Shown piece after piece: positions 8,584-15,830 of a stretch of 64,000 bases of DNA. The notes below the pieces were generated by a model. That model was given only the letters and a program-made list of their open reading frames with translations. It made no database searches and was not told the DNA's origin. The DNA lies in the NCBI GenBank assembly GCA_963715255.1, contig CAVQRN010000004.1, positions 124,001 to 188,000 of the forward strand. Direction: 5' to 3'. Position numbers and translations under genes: made by a program. Position 1 is the stretch's first letter. Each line of letters starts with the position of its first letter. The stretch is from JAHEEL01 sp963715255 (GTDB lineage Bacteria; Actinomycetota; Acidimicrobiia; Spongiisociales; UBA5794).

Positions 8584-9210
8584 ATGAGGACGCACATCCC
8601 CGACGCCACCGTTGCCAGGTTGCCGGTCTATCTGCGGTGTTTGGCGATGCGAGTCGGAACCGGGACCTGTTCATCGGAGGATCTTGCTCGGACCGCCGGC
8701 GTGAACGCTGCCCAGGTGCGGAAGGACCTATCGTTTCTCAAGGTTCAGGGCGTCCGCGGCGTCGGGTACGACGTTGCCGAACTCCGGCTCCAAATCCGCA
8801 AGGCACTCGGCCTCACCCACCAATTCCCGATCGTGATCGTGGGCGCCGGCAACCTTGGGCGGGCCCTGGCGAACTACGGGGGATTCGGCGAGTGGGGTTT
8901 CGCGGTTGCCGCGATCGTCGATGTGGACACGCGCAAAGTCGGGAGTCGGATCAGCGGCACGACCGTCGAGTCGATGACCGATCTCGAGTCGATCGTGTCC
9001 GACCAGGCCATCGAGATCGGGATTATCGCCACGCCGTCGACTCAGGCTCAGACCGTGGGTGATCGTCTCGGCGCGGCGGGGGTCCGCTCCATCCTCAATT
9101 TCGCCCCGACCGTGATCTCCGTCGACGGTGTGGAGGTGCGCCGCGTCGACCTGTCGACAGAACTCCAGATCCTTGCCTACCACCTGCAGGAGCGGGGACC
9201 CGCTCAGTAG
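8584..9210 (+). CDS. rex: Redox-sensing transcriptional repressor Rex
   Basis: This 208-residue protein has an N-terminal winged helix (residues 1-80, with VNAAQVRKDLSFL as recognition-helix region) and a Rossmann NAD(H) domain starting at VIVGAGNLGRALANYGGF (about residue 82). Rex dimers repress respiratory and fermentation genes until the NADH/NAD ratio rises. It fits a locus full of complex I and cytochrome genes. No clear Rex operator (TTGTGAAN4TTCACAA) is seen upstream of either nuo operon or of the cytochrome b operon. TAACCT at 8571-8576 is exactly 7 nt before ATG, so the mRNA is probably leaderless. Confidence 0.93.
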   Translation: MRTHIPDATVARLPVYLRCLAMRVGTGTCSSEDLARTAGVNAAQVRKDLSFLKVQGVRGVGYDVAELRLQIRKALGLTHQFPIVIVGAGNLGRALANYGGFGEWGFAVAAIVDVDTRKVGSRISGTTVESMTDLESIVSDQAIEIGIIATPSTQAQTVGDRLGAAGVRSILNFAPTVISVDGVEVRRVDLSTELQILAYHLQERGPAQ

Positions 9211-9247
9211 CGGGGCGGAGTAGCGGAGTAGCGGAGTAGCGGAGTAG
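9209..9247. repeat. Tandem octamer repeat GGAGTAGC after rex
   Basis: About four copies of GGAGTAGC follow immediately on the rex stop codon. This is the same 8-base family as at 7340-7392 and 20812-20862. It lies between the convergent rex gene and the last gene of the cytochrome b operon. Confidence 0.8.
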
Positions 9248-9256
9248 GAAGAACCT

Positions 9257-9904
9257 TCAACGACCCCGGCCTACCGACAAGAGTTTTGGCAGGCGGTCTG
9301 GTATCTCGGTGTAGGGGATCCACGCGGAGATTGACGTATGGGTGATGATCGCTCCCGGGTGAGCGTCGAGTGCCTCGCGGATCACGGGCAGCACCGGTGC
9401 CAGCGCTTCGCGCAGCGCCTGCGGTCCGTCGGCGCAGTCCCACGCCCAGCACCCGGCGTGTTCATCGAACCACGGGTCTTCTGTCACAAACTCCGGACGG
9501 TTCAGCGCCCAGGCACGTCGCCCGCGGAACCACTTCGTTGGCGATTCGATCACCCACGAACCCAAGCGCGGCGGCGTCAGTCGGGACTCGACCACGGCCA
9601 AAGCCTCATCGGCAATCGGCTCGCCGTCCCGGTGTTCCAGCAGTCTCGGAACTCGGATCGACACGGACCGATCGGCGCATAGACCACTGACACCCCAGTA
9701 CCGAAGCCCATCGACATCCGAGGGATACCACCGCAAGTCTCCAAGGCCGGCCGAAATCGACGTATCGAGCTGTGCGTCCCACCACGATCGGTCGTTGCCC
9801 GGCACCTCGAACTCACCATCGTTGATGGATCGGACAGGGGCTGGTGTTTCGAGCGATGGCGTGTACCCCATCGACCAACTGGCGGTGGTGAATGGATCGC
9901 CCAC
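9257..9904 (-). CDS. Hypothetical protein, last gene of the cytochrome b operon
   Basis: This is a 215-residue soluble protein that I do not recognise. It has no signal peptide or membrane helix, is rich in Trp (DRSWWDAQ, DLRWYPSD, CWAWDCADG) and ends in a helical segment followed by HTSISAWIPYTEIPDRLPK. It starts 3 nt after the upstream gene, so it belongs to the same transcript as the Rieske/cytochrome b genes. That context is the only hint at its role. Confidence 0.6.
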   Translation of the reverse strand: MGDPFTTASWSMGYTPSLETPAPVRSINDGEFEVPGNDRSWWDAQLDTSISAGLGDLRWYPSDVDGLRYWGVSGLCADRSVSIRVPRLLEHRDGEPIADEALAVVESRLTPPRLGSWVIESPTKWFRGRRAWALNRPEFVTEDPWFDEHAGCWAWDCADGPQALREALAPVLPVIREALDAHPGAIITHTSISAWIPYTEIPDRLPKLLSVGRGR

Positions 9905-9907
9905 GAC

Positions 9908-10426
9908 CTACTCCGTGGCGTGGTCGCGTTCGAAGCGGTCAAGAGCCATCACGAACATCACGAAGAGGATGAACGCGCCGAGGGCAAGGGCGATCGCCGG
10001 CACTCGAATCTGGAGCGCGTTGAGTCCTTCGAGATTCGCCGGACGGAGACCTCTCGGTGCGTACACAGCGAAGAGGATTCCGCTCATCGTCAGCCAGCCG
10101 AACACGGCCGCCCCGACGATCAGGGAGGCGAGGTGCTTCCCGACGTTCGTTGAGAGGATCAGCCAACCCGCCCCAACGAAGACCACGACCGCGCCGACCA
10201 CAAAGAAGATCCCACGCATCATTTGAGAGAAGGCGGTGATCTCCCCGGTCGCCTCGTCGGTACGGTTGAAGACAGTCCCGACGAGATCCTGCACGCCCTC
10301 TCGGACGAACGGAACCATGGCGAGGAACAAGGCAATCATCCCGATGACACCCAGGATCTCGAGCTTGCCGAGGCCACGCTCGGAACGAGTGAATCGTCGA
10401 ATCGCAGTGGCGGCTCGGTCCATCAC
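9908..10426 (-). CDS. Multi-span membrane protein in the cytochrome b operon
   Basis: The 172-residue product has about four hydrophobic segments: LEILGVIGMIALFLAMVPFV (about 24-43), IFFVVGAVVVFVGAGWLIL, LIVGAAVFGWLTMSGILFAV and ALALGAFILFVMFVMA. There are no heme or metal motifs. Its start overlaps the stop of the diheme cytochrome c gene by 4 nt, which implies translational coupling and possibly a stable partner of that cytochrome. I do not recognise a named family. Confidence 0.65.
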   Translation of the reverse strand: MMDRAATAIRRFTRSERGLGKLEILGVIGMIALFLAMVPFVREGVQDLVGTVFNRTDEATGEITAFSQMMRGIFFVVGAVVVFVGAGWLILSTNVGKHLASLIVGAAVFGWLTMSGILFAVYAPRGLRPANLEGLNALQIRVPAIALALGAFILFVMFVMALDRFERDHATE

Positions 10427-12042
10427 ATCGTCCTTTCGTACAGGGCGATCAACTCGATGTCGGCACGACTGAGCGACGTTCCGAATCCCGGCATTCGGCC
10501 GGTGCCGATGCCGTTGACCCCGTACGACTCAGCTTCGTTCGATCCCTTGATGATGAAGGTGACCTGATCGTCCAACAGCGGGAACTGTGAGATCGACCGA
10601 CCGTCGGTGATGGCCGGCCCCCAGGCACCGCTCCCCGCTCCCGTCTCAAACGTGGCCCCGGCGCTGTATCCGCCGGTGTGGCATCGGGCGCAGTAGCCGT
10701 TGAACAGGCCGACCGCACGCTCCACGTCGGCCGCGTTCACCGCGGCGCCGGCCTGCCCGCTCATTGAAGTCGCCACATCGGCGAAATCGACCTCCCAGGC
10801 TTGGGTGACTGCAGAATCCCGCAGGAACATCATGCCTGCTTCGAGGTCGGCGAGGAACTGGTCCTGCCGATCCGCCGTCACCCGGACGACGAGCAGATCG
10901 GATTCGATCGCCTCGAGAAGCGTCGCCGCTTCATCAAGATCGGGGACGGGACGACCCTGCTCATCGAGGTTCGTGAATGCGTTCGCGTGGTCGAAGGCCA
11001 CGTCATACACGGCCTGTTCAACCTGTTTGGCGCCCTGGAGGTTGGTGAGTGTCGAATGTGCAATTGCGGCGATTTCGGTGAGTCGGGGTTCCACGCTGTC
11101 GGCGAGGCCATCTCGGTCCGCGTCCGTCGCCGGGTTGGAGCACGTTGTCAGCACGATGGCCGCAGACGCTTCGGTACACGTAGCGCTGCCGCCGAGCAGG
11201 TCCCTGATCTCTCCATCGAACGTGCCGGCGACGGCGAGCCGGTCGGGGGCGAGGAGGACATCATCGATCTTTGCCTGTTGGAGGTCGATGAGGCCCTGCG
11301 TGGCGTCGTCGCCCGTGGCGATACGGTTCAACGCTCCGGTGACGGTGGTATCGGTTGCGGCGACAACTTCGGGTTGCGCCAGTTGAAGCGAGGCGAGGTA
11401 GTCGATGACCTGATCGACCTCCTGAAGCGTCATCGCGCCGCCACCGGCAAGGCCGCTGGCCGGCATCGGGGTCCCCTGACGGCCGTACTCGATGATGGTG
11501 CGGATCTCGTCACGACTGAAGCGGAAGAGCACGGTGTCGAGCGATGGTGCCTGCCAGGACGTGTCGACGCCGCTGCGGGGTTCGGGGAATGCCGCTGCGC
11601 CGCCCCCACCGTCCGGGCCGTGGCACGCGGAGCATCCGAACAGCGTGTACCAGTGGGCTCCTTCTTCGATGGCGACCTCGCGTACATTGTCGGCGGCGTC
11701 GGCCTGGCGGTTCGCTTCGTTGAAGGCGTACCAGGGGATGATGATCGCTAGCACGGCGGCGGCGAATACCGAAGCGCGGAGCACGGTCGTGGTCCGCACG
11801 TTCTCGAGTTCGTCGTCCGACATGTATCGGGTGCGATTCGGTGGCGGTGTCTCGTTGACGGACGAGCGGGACCGTCGGCTATTGAGGAAGAGATATGCCA
11901 TCCAGGCAAGCAGAGAGACGAACGCGAGAAGAAGGACGATCGAACCGATGCCGTAGCCGCCGGTGTTCACGGCGATCTCGGTCTCTTCGCCGGAGGCGAG
12001 GACGATGGGGAGCATTGGGGTCAACACGTCCACCTCATACAC
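10423..12042 (-). CDS. Membrane-anchored diheme cytochrome c of the cytochrome b operon
   Basis: The 539-residue protein has two N-terminal membrane helices (about residues 30-53 and 88-105) and two class I cytochrome c modules. The first heme site is CSACH at 137-141 with a possible Met ligand in GTPMPASG; the second is CARCH at 451-455 with GRMPGFG as Met region. Between them lies a largely helical region with an EF-hand-like stretch (DADRDGLADSVE). It overlaps the Rieske gene by 8 nt and would pass electrons from the Rieske/cytochrome b core to a terminal acceptor. The annotated start is a GTG; an ATG at codon 10 is the alternative. Confidence 0.85.
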   Translation of the reverse strand: MYEVDVLTPMLPIVLASGEETEIAVNTGGYGIGSIVLLLAFVSLLAWMAYLFLNSRRSRSSVNETPPPNRTRYMSDDELENVRTTTVLRASVFAAAVLAIIIPWYAFNEANRQADAADNVREVAIEEGAHWYTLFGCSACHGPDGGGGAAAFPEPRSGVDTSWQAPSLDTVLFRFSRDEIRTIIEYGRQGTPMPASGLAGGGAMTLQEVDQVIDYLASLQLAQPEVVAATDTTVTGALNRIATGDDATQGLIDLQQAKIDDVLLAPDRLAVAGTFDGEIRDLLGGSATCTEASAAIVLTTCSNPATDADRDGLADSVEPRLTEIAAIAHSTLTNLQGAKQVEQAVYDVAFDHANAFTNLDEQGRPVPDLDEAATLLEAIESDLLVVRVTADRQDQFLADLEAGMMFLRDSAVTQAWEVDFADVATSMSGQAGAAVNAADVERAVGLFNGYCARCHTGGYSAGATFETGAGSGAWGPAITDGRSISQFPLLDDQVTFIIKGSNEAESYGVNGIGTGRMPGFGTSLSRADIELIALYERTM

Positions 12043-12604
12043 AGAACGGACCTTGCGGATACTCAGCGGTCAGGTTCTTGGACCGGGACGTCTGCACGAC
12101 ATTTCCTGTCTCGATGATGAGATCGCCGGCGTCGTTCGTCGAGAGCCCGAAGCGGTCCATATTGCGTGGCGCAGGCCCCGTGTTGTACTCGCCGTGGATG
12201 TTGTATCTCGAGCCATGGCACGGGCACTCGAATCCCTGGGAGGGGATGCACTCCGGCACACGGCAGCCGAGATGGACGCACCGCTGCCACAGGGCCATGA
12301 CACCGACGCCGTCGCTCCCGCCTCCTGCGATGACGAAGGGGACTTCCTCGTACGACGATCCGGGGAGTTCGCTTGTCTCGAACGGCACGATCCACGCCTG
12401 GGCAGCGGGAACGAAATGGGGGACGATCGTTGCGCCATCGGTGAGTGACGCCTTGATGTCGTCGAGGTTCCCTGCGTTGACGGGCGTTCCGAATCCACCC
12501 TTCAGCTTCGGCCAGAAGAACGAGAGGCCGGCCAGAGCGAACTGGGCGAGGCCCAATCCGATCACGACATAGAGCGCCCGGTTCAGGAATTTGCGGCGAG
12601 TCAT
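12035..12604 (-). CDS. Rieske iron-sulfur protein
   Basis: From ATG 12604 the product is 189 residues: a twin-arginine-like start (MTRRKFLNRALYVV), one membrane helix, and a periplasmic Rieske domain with C-V-H-L-G-C and ECPCHGSRYN supplying the Cys-x-His and Cys-x2-His ligands of the 2Fe-2S cluster. It is the high-potential electron acceptor of the quinol:cytochrome c complex. The reading frame stays open upstream to at least 12691 and reads like protein (REAPAGPPADPLTEKQ), overlapping the previous small gene. The true start may therefore be earlier, or the two ORFs may be one frameshifted gene. Confidence 0.85.
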   Translation of the reverse strand: MTRRKFLNRALYVVIGLGLAQFALAGLSFFWPKLKGGFGTPVNAGNLDDIKASLTDGATIVPHFVPAAQAWIVPFETSELPGSSYEEVPFVIAGGGSDGVGVMALWQRCVHLGCRVPECIPSQGFECPCHGSRYNIHGEYNTGPAPRNMDRFGLSTNDAGDLIIETGNVVQTSRSKNLTAEYPQGPFCV

Positions 12605-12611
12605 TCCGTAT

Positions 12612-12890
12612 TCAGCCTGAGAGACCGTCTGCTTCTCTGTGAGTGGATCGGCGGGCGGTCCGGCGGGAGCTTCGCGTGAGCGTCGCCACAACCGCCGTAG
12701 CTTCTTCGTCAGCGGGCTGGGTCTGAACGGCTTCCACGACGGGCGACGTCTCGCGGCCCCGACGGCCGATCTCCTCGGTGGTGATGGGTCCTGCGGATGG
12801 TCCGCGACGCAATGCCACAGCGAGAATTCCGATCACCGTGAGGATCCCGGCGCCGATGATGCCGATCACGAAGATGGTGCTTGCGTTCAT
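12612..12890 (-). CDS. Small membrane-anchored protein preceding the Rieske gene
   Basis: A 92-residue ORF has one N-terminal membrane helix (STIFVIGIIGAGILTVIGILAV) and a hydrophilic tail (GPITTEEIGRRGRETSPVVE). The last 25 residues are Arg/Ser rich and look out of frame. The Rieske frame runs open across the same bases. The ORF could be an independent small subunit or the N-terminal anchor of the Rieske protein separated by a one-base shift. It starts 11 nt after the cytochrome b C-terminal gene. Confidence 0.45.
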   Translation of the reverse strand: MNASTIFVIGIIGAGILTVIGILAVALRRGPSAGPITTEEIGRRGRETSPVVEAVQTQPADEEATAVVATLTRSSRRTARRSTHREADGLSG

Positions 12891-12900
12891 CGTTGGCTTC

Positions 12901-14070
12901 TCATCCCAGGAGTGACTTGAGGTCGTCGAAGAAGATGCCGTCGTGCCACGGGAACGTGAAGTTGAATCCCGGTCCCCGGAAGAACGACCCGAAGATCGTC
13001 AGTACCGCGGCGGCCATGATGAAGAACGTGAAGATCATGATCGCGAGCTTGCGGTGTGATGGTCGAACCGACGGGTTCTTGTCGATGTAAGGGATGAGGG
13101 CAAGGGCGGCAACACCGAAGCCGGGGATGATGATGCCGGCGACCTGCGGGTCGAAGTACGCAAGCAGTTCCTGGAGGCCGAGGAAGTACCACGGGGCTTT
13201 CGAAGGGTTGGGCTGCTCGTTGAAGTTCGCGAATTCGAGGAGTGGGGCGTCGAGGAATACCGCGAGGGTGATCAGGAGAGTCAAGACGACGAGGAGAGCC
13301 ACGAACTCTATGGCGAGGAGGTGCGGCCAAACGTTCACCCGGTCGGTGGGCTCGGACCGAATCCGCTGAACTTCGCCGGCCCGGATGACCGTGAGGAGTC
13401 GGTCCGACTTGGCGTCGCTGTGGTGCGCGCCGTTGTCGATGGTTGCGATCGCCGCCGTCGTTGCTACCTGCGTCGAGTCGGGGGTCGGAACCCTCGCCGG
13501 CATTGGCAGCGCCGCGCCGGTCGGGGTTCCGGCGGCCGGTGCCCGTCCCCCTGCGTCGTCGCTGCGCTCCTCCGCGTCCTCCCGCCTTGCGGCCGGTAGC
13601 TGCCCCCCTGCGTCGTCGCTGCGCTCCTCCGCGTCCCCCCGTCCTTCGGCCGGTGGGACAGGAGCAGCGGCCTCGGTGACCCCTACCTTCAAACCGGCCT
13701 CAGCCGCCCACTCGGCCAGCACGTCGTCGACCGTCGTGCCTTCCTTCTTGGCGCGTGCCTTGGCTGAGCGTTCGGTGAGTGACTCCGGCATCCCGCGCGC
13801 TTGGGCGACGGCAGCGAGCAGCACTGCACCCTCCAGATCGTGACCCCCTCCGCCGCCTGCGGGGGAGGAAGAGGATGCTTCGGCCATCGAGCTGTCTGCT
13901 GTGGCCTGTGAAAGGTCTGCTTCTTTCGGGCTGGCAGCTTGCGGCTGGGAGCTGGAAGCCTCCTCCGGAGCGCCCTTCATCTCGGCGAGGATCTCGTCGA
14001 CCGGACGGCCTTCCTTCTTGGCCCGGGCCTCGGCTGAGCGCCGCAGGATGTGTTCAGGTATGTCTGCCAC
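12901..14070 (-). CDS. Cytochrome b C-terminal half (PetD-like) with N-terminal helical repeat modules
   Basis: The last 150 of 389 residues form the subunit-IV half of a split cytochrome b: NVWPHLLAIEFVALLVV, then SKAPWYFLGLQELLAYFDPQ with the Qo-site PWY motif, then two more helices. The first 230 residues are unusual. Two copies of a helical module, IPEHILRRSAEARAKKEG (4-21) and MPESLTERSAKARAKKEG (94-111, followed by TTVDDVLAEWAAEAGL), are separated by low-complexity linkers. The linkers are encoded by genomic repeat families (EGRGDAEERSDDAGGQ twice). The same module occurs four times in the cytochrome c gene at 17759. It lies 9 nt after the cytochrome b N-terminal gene. Confidence 0.85.
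   Translation of the reverse strand: MADIPEHILRRSAEARAKKEGRPVDEILAEMKGAPEEASSSQPQAASPKEADLSQATADSSMAEASSSSPAGGGGGHDLEGAVLLAAVAQARGMPESLTERSAKARAKKEGTTVDDVLAEWAAEAGLKVGVTEAAAPVPPAEGRGDAEERSDDAGGQLPAARREDAEERSDDAGGRAPAAGTPTGAALPMPARVPTPDSTQVATTAAIATIDNGAHHSDAKSDRLLTVIRAGEVQRIRSEPTDRVNVWPHLLAIEFVALLVVLTLLITLAVFLDAPLLEFANFNEQPNPSKAPWYFLGLQELLAYFDPQVAGIIIPGFGVAALALIPYIDKNPSVRPSHRKLAIMIFTFFIMAAAVLTIFGSFFRGPGFNFTFPWHDGIFFDDLKSLLG
13545..13661. repeat. Two family-B repeat copies inside the cytochrome b gene
   Basis: Two adjacent copies of the GC-rich element whose core is CTGCGTCGTCGCTGCGCTCC followed by TCCGCGTCCCC and CCGTCCTTCGGCCGG. Other copies are at 17910-17972, 18528-18590, 42464-42593 (two), within 47222-47290 and at 56728-56786. 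Here they encode the Asp/Glu/Arg-rich linker. A short family-A-like stretch lies at 13840-13878. Confidence 0.8.
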
Positions 14071-14079
14071 GGCGCCTCC

Positions 14080-14859
14080 TTACAGCGGACCCGAGATGCC
14101 GCCGTCTTTGCGGACCCGCCAGAAGTGGACGGCCATGAACAGCGTGATGATGAACGGGAAGAACAGAACATGGAGGACGTACCAGCGCAGCAGCGTATCT
14201 GAGGTGATCTGCACCCCGCCGATCAGGGCGAAGCTCACTTGATCGCCGAACACCGGTGAGTACTTCGCCATCGTCGATCCGACGGTGACGGCCCAGAGCG
14301 CCAGCTGATCCCACGGCAGGAGGTAGCCGGTGAACGACATGAACAAGGTGAGGAACAACAAGATGATCCCGACGACCCAGTTGAATTCGCGCGGGGGCTT
14401 GTACGCCCCGTGATAGAAGACCCGGGCCATGTGCAAGAACACGGTGAGGACCATCAGGTGTGCACCCCATCGGTGCATGTTCCTCACTAGCTGTCCGAAC
14501 GCCACGTCGGTGGAGAGCGCCTGGAGATCGAAGTAGGCCTGGGGCGAAGTCGGTCGGTAGTAGAACATCAAGAAGATGCCGGTGATCGTCAGCACGATGA
14601 AGAGGAAGAAGCTCAGGCCGCCGAGGCAAAGCGTGTATGAGACCCGGACACCGTGACGCTTCACCTTCACCGGGTGGAGGTGGTAGAGCACGTTGTTCAT
14701 CACGACGTACGACCGGTTCCTGGGTGTGTCTGCGTGGTCGGTGCGCATCGGCGATCCCGGTCGGAAGATCGAGGTCCAGACCTGACTCTCCCGGATGTGA
14801 TCGATCACACCAGCGATTGCGCCGCTGCTGCTCTTCCCGCTGTTGTTGTCTTCCGTCAC
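14080..14859 (-). CDS. Cytochrome b N-terminal half, b6-type
   Basis: The 259-residue protein has four membrane helices and four heme-ligating histidines: H129 and H143 in helix B (NMHRWGAHLMVL... FLH) and H230 and H245 in helix D. The 15-residue step in helix D is the b6 pattern rather than bc1 (14). Cys78 in YTLCLGG aligns with the cysteine that binds the extra heme ci (cn) in b6. FYYRPTSPQAYFDLQALS follows helix A. With the next gene it makes a split, b6f-type cytochrome b that oxidises menaquinol. No photosynthesis genes are nearby. Confidence 0.92.
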   Translation of the reverse strand: MTEDNNSGKSSSGAIAGVIDHIRESQVWTSIFRPGSPMRTDHADTPRNRSYVVMNNVLYHLHPVKVKRHGVRVSYTLCLGGLSFFLFIVLTITGIFLMFYYRPTSPQAYFDLQALSTDVAFGQLVRNMHRWGAHLMVLTVFLHMARVFYHGAYKPPREFNWVVGIILLFLTLFMSFTGYLLPWDQLALWAVTVGSTMAKYSPVFGDQVSFALIGGVQITSDTLLRWYVLHVLFFPFIITLFMAVHFWRVRKDGGISGPL

Positions 14860-14929
14860 CAGTTACCTCTCGTGCAGCCGGGCAGTCTGCCCATGTCGCT
14901 GATCACACTCCAAGTGGCTTCGCCGACCA

Positions 14930-15661
14930 TCAACCCGGACCGTCCCTCATCGGTCGTCCGAATGCCGAAACCGGATCACCGGACTCGAGGATCTCCTCGG
15001 GCGACCCGTCGGACGCTAGCTCCGCTGCGGACCCCGAGTCGGTCTCCGTGTTCGCTCTGGACGCCGGTCCGTCTCGCATGGGCCGGCCAAACGAAGACAC
15101 GGGCGTGGGTTTCGGTTTGTCGATGGCTCGTCCTCTGATCTGCCACTGCACCATCACCGTGACGATGATTCCGAGGAGGACGACGGGATATCCCCCGATG
15201 ATCATCTGCTGGAAGGTGGCGTAGGAGATCGATACTTCGTTCCCGAGCACGAGTGCCGGCGGAATCGTGACGAGGATCTTCTGGGGAGTCCACTCGAGCG
15301 ACGACTGGGCGAGTGTCACGAACTGGTTGGGGATGACGGCGAAGAGCACGAGCATCAAGCCCGTGAAGAGGGCGGCGCCGATTGCTGCACGGGCCCAGGT
15401 CAACGGTCGCCCAAAGACGAAGGCCAGGGTCGCCCCGGCGATGACGGTGATAACTCCGCCGATGGCAATGAGTTGACCGATCGTGGCAGGGACCCAACCG
15501 CGAGGAATGGCAGGATACAGATCGTTGCCGTACGCGTCGACGAGCGGCGCCTCGGCGGCATGAACGAACACCGAGGCTGCGATCGCCGTGATGATGCCGA
15601 TCACGATCGCCGTCAGGCCGATGGTGAGCTTCTTGCGGTCGGTCAGGGCTTCCTCCTCCAC
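14930..15661 (-). CDS. Membrane protein opening the cytochrome b operon
   Basis: This 243-residue protein has about four hydrophobic helices (LTIGLTAIVIGIITAIAASV, IGQLIAIGGVITVIAGATL, AAIGAALFTGLMLVLFAVI, IIGGYPVVLLGIIVTVM). Its cytosolic tail contains a duplicated motif, SSFGRPMRDGPA and SAFGRPMRDGPG, about 35 residues apart. I do not recognise the family. It uses a GTG start with TAGAAT (rc of 15671-15676) 9 nt upstream, so the operon mRNA probably begins close to the start codon. It is the first gene of the eight-gene operon and divergent from the CcoNO-like gene. Confidence 0.65.
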   Translation of the reverse strand: MEEEALTDRKKLTIGLTAIVIGIITAIAASVFVHAAEAPLVDAYGNDLYPAIPRGWVPATIGQLIAIGGVITVIAGATLAFVFGRPLTWARAAIGAALFTGLMLVLFAVIPNQFVTLAQSSLEWTPQKILVTIPPALVLGNEVSISYATFQQMIIGGYPVVLLGIIVTVMVQWQIRGRAIDKPKPTPVSSFGRPMRDGPASRANTETDSGSAAELASDGSPEEILESGDPVSAFGRPMRDGPG

Positions 15662-15830
15662 ACGACGGCGATTCTATGCCGAACGTGGGCGCCGCGCATG
15701 GACAATGCGGGTCTTCGGTCCCAGACGCCTGTGGCGCACGGATTTCATCGCTATCTCCGCAAAGACTCGCCTGTGAACGGAGGACGGTCCGGCTAGGCTT
15801 CCGGCCGCTCGTCAGGAGAGACGGCAAGGA
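15662..15830. promoter_or_regulatory. Divergent promoter region between the cytochrome b operon and the CcoNO-like gene
   Basis: These 169 bases separate two divergent respiratory transcription units. Toward the left, TAGAAT (rc of 15671-15676) lies 9 nt before the GTG of the membrane protein. Toward the right, TAGGCT at 15794-15799 is a plausible -10 box 31 nt before the ATG, with AAGGA next to the start. No convincing -35 box or known operator is seen. Confidence 0.4.

Noticed and set aside
10801..11751. Plus-strand ORF of 316 codons opposite the diheme cytochrome c
   Set aside because: It is antisense to a gene with two intact heme sites and has no recognisable features of its own.
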